Positions 19,303-30,305 of a stretch of DNA of 64,000 bases are shown piece after piece. The translations under genes and the position numbers were made by a program. The notes under the pieces are model-generated. The model saw only the letters and a list, made by a program, of their open reading frames with translations. It did no database searches and was not told the DNA's origin. The DNA is from Hypsibius dujardini (lineage: Eukaryota > Tardigrada > Eutardigrada > Parachela > Hypsibiidae), in the NCBI GenBank assembly GCA_001579985.1, contig LRSR01000415.1:20686-84685 (forward strand), read 5' to 3'. Each line of letters starts with the position of its first letter. The first letter of the stretch is position 1.

Positions 19303-19485
19303 AGAGCGGCGGATGTTGTGAGTGGTGTCTACCTTTTTTTCTCTGGTTTTGTTGATCTTGTGCAGCTTGGATCGATAGATCTCAGCTTGGCATGATTGAT
19401 CGTTGATTGTTGAATTTGCAATTTTGCGATAGCAATTTCAGAGCGGATTCCTTTCAACGTTTTGGAGTGACGTTTGGACAAAAAA

Positions 19486-19585
19486 GAGTTCGAGAAGAGT
19501 TCGAGAAGAGTTCGAGAAGAGTTCGAGAAGAGTTCGAGAAGAGTTCGAGAAGAGTTCGAGAAGAGTTCGAGAAGAATTCAAGAAA
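19486..19585 (+). repeat. Tandem array of the 11-mer GAGTTCGAGAA
   Basis: Eight perfect units from 19486 to 19573 and a degenerate ninth; a further partial unit (GAGTTCGAGAAGA) lies at about 19636-19648. Eleven bases is not a multiple of three, and the stretch is open in one frame only because of its composition. It lies just downstream of ORF3 and upstream of the likely 3' LTR, where the polypurine tract belongs. Confidence 0.9.
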
Positions 19586-19657
19586 ATACGAAAACAATGA
19601 TATTGAAAATATTTGGTGTGTATGTTTTGTGAAAAGAGTTCGAGAAGACCCGAGCAG

Positions 19658-21384
19658 TGTGACAGCTTCCTTTCGAAAGATGGGGTAGCGTGTTACGAGA
19701 CTTTACTCAGAAGATGATACGATTACGGGCAGCCTGTTTTCTGTTTACTGTTTGTTCATTTTGTCTTTTCGGTTGTTTGTCTTGGATTCCGGCATTGTCA
19801 ACTGGGTATCCTGTTGGAGGAGCTACAGTTTTCGATGCTACGGTGGATTCTCTGCTGGATATCGTCTCCAGAACGCGTTTCTTCCCAAGACCCCGACGCA
19901 GTGGCCGGCCAATGCTGTGATAAGGTCCGTGCCCTGTCGGTCTTCTAATAAGTCATCTATTATGCATTTTGGGCGTGTCGGTGAGCCCCGAGGACCTGGA
20001 GGATGTGGTGGATGGACGTCAGTTTTTTTTAGTCATTCCTTTTGTAATAGTTGATTTCTTTTGTTAATTTTTTTCCCTTCCGTACGGGGTTACGGCCAGC
20101 GGAAGCTGCCGAGTTGTTTCTGCTGTTTCCTGTGTCAGCAGTTTTTCCTTCTCGAAGAGACCCTTTTCATTGATTAGTTGTTTTTTTACTTACTTTTTGT
20201 AGAGTGACCGACAGTGCGACTAGTTCTGGTCCGCAACAGAGGATTTTTAGTAACTTTTCGGTGTGTGTATTTGGGTGTACCGTGTTAGCTCTTGATCGAT
20301 TGATCTTGAGTGCGGTCGAGCGTGATTACTTTCTCGACAGAGATTAAACAGAATTCGCGGGGAATGATATCTTTTTGGAGATTACGGGCTTGATTAGCCT
20401 TCAATGTGCAGTCACAGTTCGGTTTTTCTCAGATTGGTTGATTTCAAACTTGAGTCGATTGTGACAGTCAAGTGGCTGGACCATTAGCCTGCTCTTCTAA
20501 CGCAGCTTATTACAGCACTTTGATTCTCATTTTTTTCTCTTGTTCCCAGGACTCCATTGTGCTCAGCCTGTTAAGTTCAGTAGAACAGCAGTGTTTGTAA
20601 ACTGGGGGTACCGTGTTCGAATCCCTGTCAGGACCCACGTGTGACAGTACGGTGTACTATGTACTCCTACTGCACTTGTTGGCCAGCGCTCTGCGCGTAA
20701 GCGTGCCCGAATTGCCGTACTGCCGTTCGTTTGGAGGACACCAGTGATTGGTTGTTCCTGTTATGTTACGCCCCCTGTTTTACCTGTCTGACGGCGTGCT
20801 ACCGCAGCAGGGTTTTGAGCGTAGAAACATTTTTCTCTCTTCCGCCTCACGGAAGCGAAAGCGTACAGTGTGTTTGTGTAGTAATAATAAGTGGGTCTGC
20901 GTGTGTGTGTTTGCGTGTAATCGTTTAGTTGATTGGTTGATCTGATCGCGCGCACTTGGGTGCACGGGGAGCTACGACTGCCATCTTCGGAGCGTAGATC
21001 GGGAGAGGGTTCCTTATCTGCGACTACTGATTTGAGAGCTGTTCGACTGTTTGCCCGTGGGTAAGTAGCGGCATTATCAACGACCCTGGGTGTGATTATT
21101 GCGTGACCTTCGTCATTGTACTATTCATCCTTATTATTCGGAGAGAGATAGCCACGAAAGAACCGTGTTCGTGTTAGGATCTTGACTATTGTGTAACGGA
21201 GAGCCAACCCCGTGTTGCCCAGTGTATTCGCAGTGCATTGGAAGAGAGAGTTATGTGAACTCGTTTCCGCCCCGCGACCTTCATTCCCGAGCGTGTGTTT
21301 GTTCAACCGGATCGACAGATCGGTGTGATCATTCCGTTCTGTTCCTGTGATAGACAGATCACCGTGCAGTTCCCTCCTGTCACA
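19658..21384 (+). repeat. Probable 3' LTR (end certain, start inferred)
   Basis: The end at 21384 is fixed by the match of 21327-21384 to bases 1-58. The terminus CTGTCACA calls for a start TGTGACAG, and this 8-mer occurs at 19658, 20460 and 20640. I prefer 19658 because it follows a purine-rich stretch (GAAAAGAGTTCGAGAAGACCCGAGCAG), giving an LTR of about 1.7 kb. The other two would give about 0.9 and 0.75 kb. Confidence 0.5.
20547..20635 (+). other. tRNA-like relic inside the LTR region
   Basis: The stretch contains a D-arm-like GCTCAGCCTGTTAAG, an anticodon-arm-like CAGTGTTTGTAAACTG (TGT at the anticodon place) and a TpsiC/B-box-like GTGTTCGAATCCC in correct order and spacing. The acceptor and T stems do not close, so it is not a functional tRNA. 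It may be a captured tRNA gene or a chance Pol III promoter. Confidence 0.35.
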
Positions 21385-21464
21385 CTGACAAAGGGATTTT
21401 ATAGATTGACTTTCACTTAATTAATTATTCACAAATTTTACCGTGTTCCTTTCGCTCCTGCTAG

Positions 21465-21617
21465 CTCTCCACTGGTAGCCTCTGCAAGATTGCCGGAAGC
21501 TACCAACAGCGAGCGACGCATCCGGGGATGTGACCTTTCGTGGCTGACCTGCCCTTCAGATCGGGTGGGGGACGAGACTATAGTTAACATCGTCTACAGC
21601 TGTGCCGAGGTTACTTT
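21465..21617 (+). other. Possible stand-alone coding exon at the insertion flank
   Basis: A pyrimidine-rich stretch ends in CTAG, then 153 bases are open in one frame and end at TTT|GTGAGT, a good donor. The translation contains RGCDLSWLTCPSDRVGDETI with paired Cys residues, which would fit an extracellular domain. No partner exon or known family was recognised, so this may be chance. Confidence 0.25.
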
Positions 21618-22032
21618 GTGAGTCATTGTTTGGGTTTTGGCATGCCGTGTGGGACAAATCATAATTTTAATGTTTCCAATTGCACCCTGGAGCTTTCCCA
21701 AGGATTATTAAAGTTATTATTGACACCAACATTCACAAATGAATAACTGATAATATTTGTTATTTTGTGGCACAGTTGTTGTTTTCAAGAAACCGGTCAA
21801 CGGCGTCTAGGAGAAAATAAGAAGTCAGATATCCCACTCGGTTTGCTGAAATCCAAACAACGACTCACAAAGTAACTTCAGCACATCTGTAAGAGATAAG
21901 CATGTATGTAACTGTTTGTCTGGAAATCAGCCTATTGCTCCAAATTCAGTTGCGATGAATGTCATCTGTTCTGGCGGCTCAATAAAAGCGACGAGTACGT
22001 AATATACAGTACCAGTGATATACCAAGTACTT

Positions 22033-22119
22033 GTAATGCCGCGTGGAAATGGTGGGAGCGGCGTTCGCTTCATGCTAGGGAACATCATTCAAAACGAACG
22101 CTGCTCCACGCGGCATTAC
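22033..22119. repeat. Short palindromic element
   Basis: GTAATGCCGCGTGGA at 22033-22047 is the exact reverse complement of 22105-22119, and the arms continue inwards with GCGGCGTTCG against CGAACGCTGC (one mismatch). This is the structure of a foldback or MITE-like element. Confidence 0.7.
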
Positions 22120-23433
22120 AGTAATACACTGTACCAAGTGAGCTGGGTAATGCTTTTCCCGCTGTAGCAAATTTAAATATCACAGGGAGAAGTGCTCCGG
22201 ACCAGACGCTATGGACTTTTTTTCTGTAATTCCGGCAAGATTCTAGTTCGAACGTTTGAAAAGCTAAATTTTTTGGAATCTATTTTCAAAACATCTAATG
22301 TGGGTGGGCTTGTTTAATATTAAAATAGAGAACCAAATGTTTATATGCGAATAGTAGGGATGCAAATTGGTGCTTGTTATGATGTGTCTATTAGCGCGCA
22401 ACTGTTAGGGTATGAAACGCACCCGGAGACAAATTCAGAATTGGGTTATGCCGGTATACTAGTTGTCTGGATACGAAATGTCTGGGTACCGAAAATGCTC
22501 TGCGCCTCTTTCGATATGAATCGTATACCTTTAATTGCGAAAAGTTTACCGATACCCGACATTAATCATCATGATCACGCAACATTAAGTCGTATAGACA
22601 TTTACGGAGCTTATCATGGTTTGCAATCACATCATGCTTCAACTTACCGCAATAACCATGTGACGGATGACCTTCAGTGAATTCTTAATTCACCGTTGCA
22701 GTAAAAACGACAAGTATACCGTGGTATACTCTTTAACTGGAAATAATTAACTATCGCTCGTTTATGACCCGTACTACTAGGAGCTCGCCTGTCATACTAG
22801 TTTGGGGAGTTAAGTTGTGTCGGTCGTGGATGGATGATTTGCTACGCAGTCGCAATTTCTTGTCTATCAGAGTAGTTGTTATTTCCTAACTGAACTCTAT
22901 CCCGGTCAGCATCGAAATGTTAAATGCCATTAGTTTTAGACTGGGATATAGAAACAGATGTTTCGGCTCGAGCTTATAAGTTGGGCTCATGTTCAGGGAA
23001 TACGTAAAGTCTTTGTAAAGTGTAAAGCATTTTATTGATAACATTCGAAAGTCAAGAAATTCACCTACCGACTAATCCAATTTTGTAGGGTCAGGCTCAT
23101 AATTTGAAAGTTTCTGAAGCTCTTTCTCAAGTTTCTCAAGTTTTTGGACTCTGTCAGAGCTCGTCAGTATTTTTTTTACCCCCTGAATTTCAAAACGCTG
23201 ATGTCAGCGTCGTTGGAACCCCCTTTGCGTCAAAGTCATTGTAAACCGACGGCATCTTCGCCTAAAATAGAAGATTTGCAATTCCAATGCGCTGGTGATG
23301 AAGGCATCAAGTAGATGTAGCCCCCCCAAGTGACGTACCTGTTTTACTGGTGGAGCCATCGGAACCTCTTGCCAGTACTAGTATGATGCTCAAATGAAGG
23401 GAAGAATAGTGGCATGCGGGTCTATAAAATTTT

Positions 23434-23600
23434 ACTGAAATACAAGTTTTTTTCAAACTCTCAGAATCAAGGAAATTTTGAGATTTACATTGCTGACGTA
23501 ATCCAAGGACAGACCCCTACCTCCTATACGTCAAAGCTCGTCATCGATTGCTGACACGTACCTCCTAAATTCGCTGACATAATTGTTGAACGTTCCCTTA
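23434..23600. repeat. Dispersed repeat, copy 1 (inverted partner at 28365)
   Basis: The text from about TTTTTCAAACTCTCAGAATCAAG to GACATAATTGTTGAA matches the reverse complement of 28365-28530 with scattered differences. Shared cores include GTCAGCAATCGATGACGAGCT and GGGGTCTGTCCTTGGATTACGTCA on the other strand. It is probably the end of a non-autonomous transposon. Confidence 0.65.
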
Positions 23601-26298
23601 TGTTTAGCTAACTGCAGAGAAGGAGCTTCCAAAATTTGCAAATTTTAAATCCAATTCTACAAAGGGGGACTAGCTTTTATAATCGTTCGACAGAAAAAAC
23701 TCTGGACTTTCGAATGACATCAGTAAACTGTTTTATTCACACACTACATTTGCTTCCTTGGTGGGTTGACTTTACCTTCTCGGCAAGTGAGATTGCAAAA
23801 CTGCACGCCTATTCAATCAACAATCAATCAGCGCAATAGTTCAGACTGACGTCATTCATTTGGCGAACCTTAAAAGCTCTCCATCAAAAGTTTTTAATCT
23901 ATTTATTTGTAACAGGATCTGAACTCTTGCTAGCACATTTTTGTTAATTATGAATAGTGAGACCCGTAGATGCACTTTCTACCGTCACCCCTCAAACGTG
24001 AGTAAACGTTCGTGATGGATCCTGTAACTCAAACCGTTGTGTTTTTAGCTGTTTTAAATCATCTGCCTGCATCCGTGTTTCTGATGTTTTATTTTTAGAG
24101 GCCATAAGACAACGATCCGCAACTAAAGTATATCGTGTTTATGTGAAAAATGACGTAAAATATTGGGCACACAAAGAGCGGCACTCTGTTAATGATCCAC
24201 ATGTGACGTTTTATTTCTAAGGTCATCAAAATAATATGCAAAAACGTTAGTTCGTTCGCTCCGACAATTTGCAACCGTTGATTGCAAAGGTGATTGTTGT
24301 TGAAGACCAAGTTGAAATTGACCTGGCCGAAATTTCAATTTCCACCACTTATCATTGCCTCGCATTAAGTGTCGCCAAAAAAAACAAAATTGTGAGAGAT
24401 GTATCAAAACCACCACCACCACCAACAACAACTACCAAAAGGGTACGGTCTATCCTGGACAACCCGATCAGAGCTTTAGAAAGCGGACTTACGCAAAAAA
24501 TTATGGAGAGCAGTGACGGATTAAGATTGACGCGGAGAGTAGGGCATGGCCTTTGGGGAAGGGCATTTCGCCCAGGGGATGCCCCCCCCCCGCCCCAGAA
24601 AAGTAGTAAAGGCCCCGTCGGTCCAACAGACACGGACTAATGTAACAACACCAACTGACCGTGTTCATCACATGATGCTTTATTGTCAATGTATCCGCAC
24701 AGGGGTTCGTTCGGTGGCGGCCATTGAACTCCCAGCCAAGAGCTCGCTATATCTATTGTCTGCCGAAGTCGATAGGCATTTTGTTGTGATTTCTCCATGA
24801 AGACTTATAATGTCGCACACAAGGATTTTATACGGAACAAAGCCAGAGGGTGGACCAGGGGGTGAAAGGCAATCCAATCAAAACTCAATCTAAAGTTGGA
24901 CCACCCAACTTAGGCCATTTAAAACCTGTTATGTAAGTTCGGATTTCCAGAGATCCCTAGGATTCCAAAATATTTGCAGAAAAAAATGTCACCCGAGATG
25001 ATCAACGGACTTCTCGGAAGACAATAATCTTTAAATGCTTTTTTAAAACTCGATCCATAAGCTGCCGTAGGACAACCCTAATCAAACATACTTAAAGGGG
25101 GCAAACGCCCCACCCCTTCCCCCGCGCGCTCCATTTGCGCATCTGCTTGATGCATTTCTTGAATGTGTTCAATCTCACATATGCAGTCGTTGATTTTAGG
25201 CGTACATTGAACCAAAATCAACATAAATGCGACGCTGAAATTGAGGATTTTGAAAGCATTTCAGATTACTCCATTAGGTTTTTGATAAAATTTTTAGATC
25301 TTGCATTCTGGGGCTCCGGAAATAGGACTTTGTAGCTTAGCACGAATGGAAAGAATAAAGAGAAAAGAGAATATTACTACGGACTGTTCGGACTGTCAAT
25401 ACATAGACCACACCATTAAATTATATAGTACAGAAGAGAGGAGACGAGAGAGAAACAAGGCGGCCAAAGGGCAATGGAATAATAATGAAAATAGCTGATG
25501 GAAGATGACAATTAAGATATAATGGACTAATAATGATAATGATAATAGCTACTCAATGATATACCTAGTCGCGACAACTTCACATCCCAACAATTTATGT
25601 ATAATCTAGTCGAATTTCGGACTGCATTTAGAACCTGAGTAATCCGTCAGAATGTCAGTCACGGGCTTCAAAAAGAAATTTACTAAAGGCTACAGGCAGA
25701 TTATTCAGCGTATATCTCTATCGGGTTCGGCAATGCTTTTGAGAAAAAGGAGAGAACACATTAATAAAAACATTGAAACGCCAGATTATCCCAAATTCTG
25801 TTGGCTACAAAATAAGTGCCCATCAATAGGTTCTAAAACTTATCGCGGCCTTGCCATGAATCTTTTTGTGGACCCCGGTGGAAATAATGCGTGGCCCCGT
25901 ACAGCATTTTGTTATTTATTTGCGTGACACTGAAACAAACCGCTCTTGCTCGGTATTCTTCCTTTTATAAAAACATCTGAAACATTTATTGTTAAGCTCT
26001 ACGATTGGACTACCTTGAGCCACAAACTCGTTTTGATAACAGCATTGGTTTTTTATGGAGCCGTCAGTCATGACAACCCCTCAAACTTGCACAGATCGTG
26101 ATATGGCGAGTCCGAATTTTAAGATCAACTTCATCTTCTAGCAAGATTTAGTTTCTGCCTATTTTATTTTACATGATAACCCAATACCATAACAAATTCG
26201 AGATAGTGTCGTTAGTGTCGTTAGTAATGGCAAAGAAATAACGGTTTTAAATCTGTCTCAAAAGCATTGCAGAACCCGGTACAAAAGGCATTACCAAC

Positions 26299-26616
26299 CT
26301 GATCTCCGACGGCTTGAGCTTTGGAACCAAACAACAGTGGCACTCTTTCGCGGCACAATCTCAGCAGTTGCCGTGTGGCCGGGCTAGTTCTCCGCCGCAT
26401 CACCTCCGCATCCACCAAATCGGCCGAATAGACAAACAGGATGGATCTTGTTGTGTCTATAAAGCTGCCATGATAGATTTACTAGTACAGTACCTCGTCC
26501 GGAAGGCTTCGAAAAAGATCCGTCTGGTTGCCGAATCGCTCCGTCTGCAACGGCAAGTGTCCCATGCAGATGTAGACGTACTCGCCGTTAGTCATATGGC
26601 GAGCCGAGGCGGCAGC
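26299..26616 (-). pseudogene. Two relic exons of an ANF-receptor-type ectodomain
   Basis: Reading minus, 26616-26494 is a 41-codon exon with good splice sites and the core RHMTNGEYVYI, which lines up with exon 5 of the gene at 51639-57247 (RNMTNGEYVYV, 42 codons). It is followed by 26476-26299, which in one frame gives SILFVYSADLVDAEVMRRR and ends at a good donor, like exon 6 of that gene. The first frame of this second exon does not fit the acceptor phase, so the copy is probably dead or partial. Confidence 0.6.
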
Positions 26617-28097
26617 CTATAAGGCGGTGCAAATTATATATACCAGGCAAACGCTCTGGGTTGAATCACTACATGGGTTGAATCAGTCGGGTGGCGGAGG
26701 GCGCCGCAGGCGGTCTGTGTGAAACTGAATGAGTGTTGTTTACAATTTACACTCGTGGCGCCCTCCGCCACCCGACTGATTCAACCCATGTAGTGATTCA
26801 ACCCAAAGCGTTTGCTTGGTACTGTATATACCGATTAAGAGATTTTTGCAGCTGTCGAGCATTAGTTTTTGACAGTTTTTCCCCCGTTAGAAATCATTTC
26901 TCAACGTTTCGCTTGCTCCCTGATACCTTTTTTAGCACTCTTTTTTACACACTTTTTTTCACATTTTATTGGCGGCCGCACTCTCTCTAGTACTTGTTTA
27001 CGGTGCAAATTCACATACATATTATAGGCGAATGCGAGATTTCTGACAGATGCCCGTAAAACAAACAATATTACTACGTCATCTATACCAAACTCACAGT
27101 TTACGTTTTCTGTCATCCATATGCAGAACATACCGTTGAATATAACCAAAGTCGGGGCGGGGATAGGGTGTGACTGTTGATGTCAATTAAAGACGAGCTT
27201 ATGTGCCCAGTCGTTATTAATATTTTTTTGTAATACTTTCGATGCTCTTTGATCGGTCCATACATTTGCTTTCACAAATCTCCAATAAATCAGTACAAAT
27301 GTGTCTTGAAAAAAATCCTCATGCAACGGCACACTTTGCTTACCAGCAGAAGTCGAAGATAATTTGGTCGGCCAAGAAATATCGTACTACGTACTTGTAC
27401 CAATACCTAATTTCAGTTTGCTCATACGCTTGCTCATACTCAGCTTGCTCAAAATTTCGAAAAAAATAACACCCCCCTCAAACCAAAGTTCGGCGCGCCA
27501 CTGTTTTTCAGCAACCTAAAGCTTACGTCGACTTGTTCGTTGGAATTGATGGAAGTAGAGCAGTGTAGCCTACCTGTGGGCTTTCAATCTGGATGGATGA
27601 TATCACTCGATATTCCACCGTGAACCCAAGAACGGCCGTAAACGTTTTCTCGAGCTGATAATAGAGCTGCCAGAAAATATTGGCTGAATCCTAGTCATAC
27701 ACCACTGAAACGGTACTCAAATAAGAATGCTTCACGAGGCTAACGAATGTGTTGCACATGCTAGGATTCGAACGGTAGTTTTTAACGAAGACCGGAGCGC
27801 TGGAAGCGTGCACAGGGTATTCGAGAAGCCCATCCTACATCAGGATCGGTTATCAAACCATTTGCAAACACTGCATGACTCGAAGAGTTGCGCTGAATTT
27901 GTATTGGACAATACGTTGCAAAGTAAAGAATGTTAAACAAAGCCGCCGACCGATGGGGAGTGCTATAGTCCGATGAGCCTAGGATAATAAGAATGTAACG
28001 TAAACGCAGGCACAAACGCAGACGCGGACACAGACACAGACATTCAGAGTGTACTCATACACGTGACAACTACGTAAGGTCGAAAACAAATTCGCAC
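26617..28097. other. Non-genic stretch between receptor relics
   Basis: It holds the palindromic element at 26636 and otherwise only short frames. A GATTCGAAC box at about 27766 resembles a tRNA T-loop but has no surrounding tRNA structure. Confidence 0.5.
26636..26829. mobile_element. Foldback/MITE element with about 70-bp inverted arms
   Basis: Arms 26636-26705 and 26757-26829 are near-perfect reverse complements (core GGGTTGAATCACTACATGGG and GTCGGGTGGCGGAGGGCGCC) around a loop of about 50 bases. It has no coding capacity. Confidence 0.85.
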
Positions 28098-28359
28098 CTG
28101 CTGACATTACGACAGCTATTCCGTGTGGATCGCGTTTTTTTGTGTAATACCAGTCACTGATTAAAAACGAACTGTCCGCAATAGCGGTGCTGGACTGTCA
28201 TCTTCCTGATTGTAGACGAAGGTGATGGAGAAGTTGAATATTCCGGCACAGCGACGGTTAACTTCTTCCACTGTCATTTGTTAAGCTGGTCCGCTGAAGT
28301 CGAGCGCGTCGTTGCCATTTTTCGTACTAAGATACCCGGGGCAGACTAACTCCATCTGG
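28098..28359 (-). pseudogene. Relic of receptor exon 1 (ANF-receptor family)
   Basis: On the minus strand the sequence reads CPGYLSTKNGNDALDFSGPA, a stop, then VEEVNRR-AGIFNFSITF and, after a frame change, SDWYYTKKRDPHGIAVVMSAG. This matches exon 1 of the gene at 51639-57247 (CPGF-GALGFSGPA, KYAGLLNFSLTF, EWYYTKR). An in-frame TAA and a frameshift mark it as broken. It is very close to the relic at 46049. Confidence 0.7.
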
Positions 28360-28364
28360 ATAAG

Positions 28365-28530
28365 GGGTCATTCAACAATTATGTCATCAAATTTAGGGGG
28401 TACGTGTCAGCAATCGATGACGAGCTCTTACGTATAGGGTGTGGGGGTCTGTCCTTGGATTACGTCAACAATTCCAAATCTCAAAATGTTCTTGATTCTG
28501 AGAGTTTGAAAGGAAAAGCTTCCAGATTTT
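28365..28530. repeat. Dispersed repeat, copy 2 (inverted partner at 23434)
   Basis: Reverse-complement match of 23434-23600. It starts directly beside the receptor relic with GGTCATTCAACAATTATGTCA, the sort of end seen in non-autonomous DNA elements. Confidence 0.65.
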
Positions 28531-30015
28531 TCATAAATACTGCGAAAACAAAATTGTGCTGCTCAATTATATTGCGAATGCGTGCAGGCGCATATAGTAA
28601 AAATAGATCAAAATCTAATTTCTTTCAACAGGGATTGATTTCAGCAAACAAGTGATTTACGGAAATAACAAGCGAATTTGTTCCGCACATGATGCTCAGC
28701 AGAAAATGCTTTCATACTTGTACAACCAACAGTGATCATAAAGGTCAACTAAAGCAACACATAAATTTATTATTTATTTTTCATAACTGACATCATAAAA
28801 TCGTAAAATCGTAACTGATTTATCGATGTGCACTAATGTACTGGGGTGCCACGATTATAACGGTCGGTTAAGCCCCGCCTCCGTCACACGCGCCTGTCAT
28901 GAGTTGGCACACTCAGCCAACACGCACAGGCCGACTGCGCTTCACTGATGTAAAAACCGACCGTTATAATCGTGGCAGCACACTAATTATTTTGATGCTG
29001 CCCCTTCAATTTTAATTGGCAACCTATAAGCCTGACTGACCATTTGTAATTTACGCTTGTATTTTGTGAGAACTGCTCAAACCCACACAGTGCTTTGAAT
29101 AATCAATGATGATTATTCTATAATTTTCAATAATTCTGCAATGCTACTAATATTACGGGCAAATATTGGGCAGAATCTTTTCCAAAGGCACAACCTTTCT
29201 TTTGAAGTGCAACCGGTTAGTCCGGAGAACGGACAGTCATTTGTAGGTAATTAGTCTGCCAGGTGGATGGTTTGATCTGAATATGGGTGGCCCGTCCGAA
29301 TGTTAAAGGGTCTATCCCGAAGGTTGAAGGTCCACTAGAACGGTTTACAATCTGTCCGAGAGGTGGACAAGGTGGGGAGTCAGCCCGAAATTAGACAGTT
29401 TATTCGGATTTTCGTATACCTGTATCCAAATTCCCAATTCCCAACACCCAATTCCCAGTCATGGCCTAGTAATACCACCTCGTATGCCCAGTTGTAGCCT
29501 CCACACACGCAATACACAAGAAGCATGATCATTTTTTTCTTTGAACAGGGTTCTTTTGCAGCTGTTGTCAAGAACACGTGACCGAAAAGGTTTTCTGGGC
29601 ATAAAGGTACGAGACTGTCCCGGTGGTGATGGGTCGCGCGAATTACTCCATTCTTCCACCCAATTCCTTCATTGACACTCGGCGATTCGCTTCATCTGAA
29701 ACTGCTTGCTAGGAGATCATGGAGACTTACCAGAAACACCACTCTACAAACGCTCCTTCCAGTGAACGTTTGATCATCACTACCTGTACTTACCGGTGAA
29801 ATTGAGACCGGGGAGGACGAATCTATGTCGCTTATCTAGTACTATACTCAACGGCAACGAGCGAAGAAGCACAACTGCAATTCCTTCAATATACGACTGG
29901 CTTGTCAAGCAATCCATGTGCAAGGACAAAAATAACATAATGTTTATCCCCGTTGGGGTTGCAAGTGATTACATTTAAATATTCAGCTTTGATGGTTACA
30001 GGTACAAATGTTAAC
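28531..30015. other. Non-genic stretch before the inverted duplication
   Basis: It contains the palindromic element at 28846 and several short imperfect repeats around 29280-29400 (variants of GTCCGA-AGGT). No gene is supported. Confidence 0.55.
28846..28977. mobile_element. Small MITE-like palindromic element
   Basis: GTGCCACGATTATAACGGTCGGTT at 28846-28869 pairs with 28955-28977, leaving a GC-rich centre of about 85 bases. CACTAAT occurs on both sides (28831 and 28980), but on the left it is not directly adjacent, so a target duplication is unproven. Confidence 0.75.
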
Positions 30016-30305
30016 AATATAGTGTAATTGTAGACATAATTTTATGGGGTACGGTAGAACAATGGGTAAACCTATCGGCTGCCAGAATAGCAGAAGAAAA
30101 AAGCCACTAACCAATAATTCGCACTTACAAATGGAGGACAATAATATACACATAAATCTGGTCCTGGACCTACGGAGCGAATATAGTGTTGCCAGCTGTC
30201 ACAGCATTAAAAAACTCACAATCAAGTTGACTTATAAACTGGACAGCTCTGAGTGATGGCTCTCATCAAAAGGAGTGGGAATTTCTGCTTAAATTGTTTT
30301 CCAAG

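Larger units (their letters stand above)
1..21384 (+). mobile_element. Ty3/Gypsy-type LTR retrotransposon with three large ORFs and two OTU domains
   Basis: Bases 1-58 are identical to 21327-21384, which marks the ends of two LTRs; the start of the 5' LTR lies outside the window. Between them are a primer-binding-site-like TGG sequence, gag, a pol in the order protease-OTU-RT-RNase H-integrase-OTU, a 2.8-kb noncoding stretch and a third ORF. RT before integrase, the YLDD box and the DD35E integrase place it in Ty3/Gypsy. At more than 21 kb it is several times the usual length for the group. All three large ORFs are open and the visible LTR ends match perfectly, so the copy looks young and possibly competent. 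The 3' LTR is followed by CTGAC, a candidate target duplication that cannot be checked without the left flank. Confidence 0.93.
21618..26298. other. Intergenic stretch without a supported gene
   Basis: AT-rich sequence with many stops in all frames. It contains the foldback at 22033 and the dispersed repeat at 23434. Runs of C at 24410-24600 resemble the decayed C-rich elements found further right. A 111-codon frame at 22345-22680 has no recognisable feature. Confidence 0.6.

Noticed and set aside
19407-19688. 93-codon frame through the 11-mer array
   Set aside because: The repeat is not a multiple of three and merely lacks stops; there is no other sign of coding.
25652-25927. 91-codon plus-strand frame
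   Set aside because: It starts with ATG but has no recognisable domain, splice partner or promoter.
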